Shown here: positions 12,974 through 12,999 of the stretch, piece by piece
How positions within the stretch are numbered: position 1 is the stretch's first letter
How the letters are laid out: each line of letters opens with the position of its first letter
From: an uncultured Oscillospiraceae bacterium
Lineage (GTDB): Bacteria > Bacillota > Clostridia > Oscillospirales > Oscillospiraceae
Length of the DNA: 12,999 nt
Assembly (NCBI GenBank): GCA_947628265.1
Contig: CANQZF010000025.1
Location: 1-12,999, forward strand
Direction of reading: 5' to 3'
Position numbers and translations under genes: made by a program
Notes under the pieces: model-generated
Databases searched by the model: none
Seen by the model: the letters and a program-made list of their open reading frames with translations, nothing else
Told to the model about the DNA's origin: nothing

Positions 12974-12999
12974 GAGAGCTTGTTTGCATCGTCTGTCCC
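12970..12999 (+). CDS. DUF1667 protein, first ten codons only
   Basis: ATG 12970 overlaps the previous stop by 4 nt and is preceded by AAAGGAGG at 12955-12962 with a 7-nt spacer. The visible peptide MRELVCIVCP matches the CIVCP start of DUF1667, a small Cys-rich family regularly found third after GlpA-like and GlpB-like genes. The Cys-x-x-Cys may bind metal or an iron-sulphur cluster. The rest is outside the window. Confidence 0.8.
   Translation, partial: MRELVCIVCP

Overview
The window looks like a chromosomal segment of a GC-rich, low-oxygen Firmicute, most likely a gut Oscillospiraceae/Eubacteriales relative. The grounds are strong AGGAGG-type ribosome binding sites, SigA-like promoters, tight GC-rich intrinsic terminators, a DegV protein, a GlpA/GlpB/DUF1667 redox cluster, and an intergenic hairpin-repeat family that I associate with this group from memory, without a search. 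Every gene I accept is on the + strand.

Layout. (1) 2-349: C-terminal end of a secreted 3D-domain cell-wall protein, closed by a perfect terminator. (2) 530-5033: a six-gene, translationally coupled operon with two tandem paralogous lipoproteins, two ABC-2-type permeases, a BcrA-like ABC ATPase and a membrane-anchored extracellular protein, closed by a second terminator. Its composition recalls lantibiotic-immunity (LanFEG plus LanI) or antimicrobial-efflux loci, but no peptide precursor or modification enzyme is present. (3) 5143-7017: a membrane acyltransferase (AT3 family) followed 3 nt later by an alpha/beta hydrolase. (4) 7101-8376: a MarR regulator and a DegV/FakB-like fatty-acid-binding protein in one transcription unit, with a near-consensus promoter and two inverted repeats that look like operators. 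(5) 8450-9013: a GNAT acetyltransferase with its own promoter and terminator. (6) 9156-9572: a YbgC-like hotdog thioesterase, with a palindrome just 5' of its promoter. (7) 9573-10290: about 720 bp without a credible gene, packed with perfect hairpins, short direct repeats and an array of about 60-bp hairpin units. (8) 10291 to the right edge: a GlpA-like FAD oxidoreductase with a [2Fe-2S] BFD-type tail, a GlpB-like NAD(P)/FAD oxidoreductase and the first ten codons of a DUF1667 protein, most likely an anaerobic glycerol-3-phosphate dehydrogenase complex.

How the parts may work together. The operon at 530-5033 should form one envelope complex: the ATPase in the cytoplasm, the two permeases in the membrane, and two lipoproteins plus an anchored protein on the outer face. 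The 7101-9572 stretch has a lipid flavour (a DegV acyl carrier, a thioesterase, a MarR regulator), and an operator-like core is shared between the MarR and thioesterase promoters. This is inference. The most unusual features are the lipoprotein duplication that carries the Shine-Dalgarno for the next gene, and the hairpin-rich spacer before the glp-like operon.
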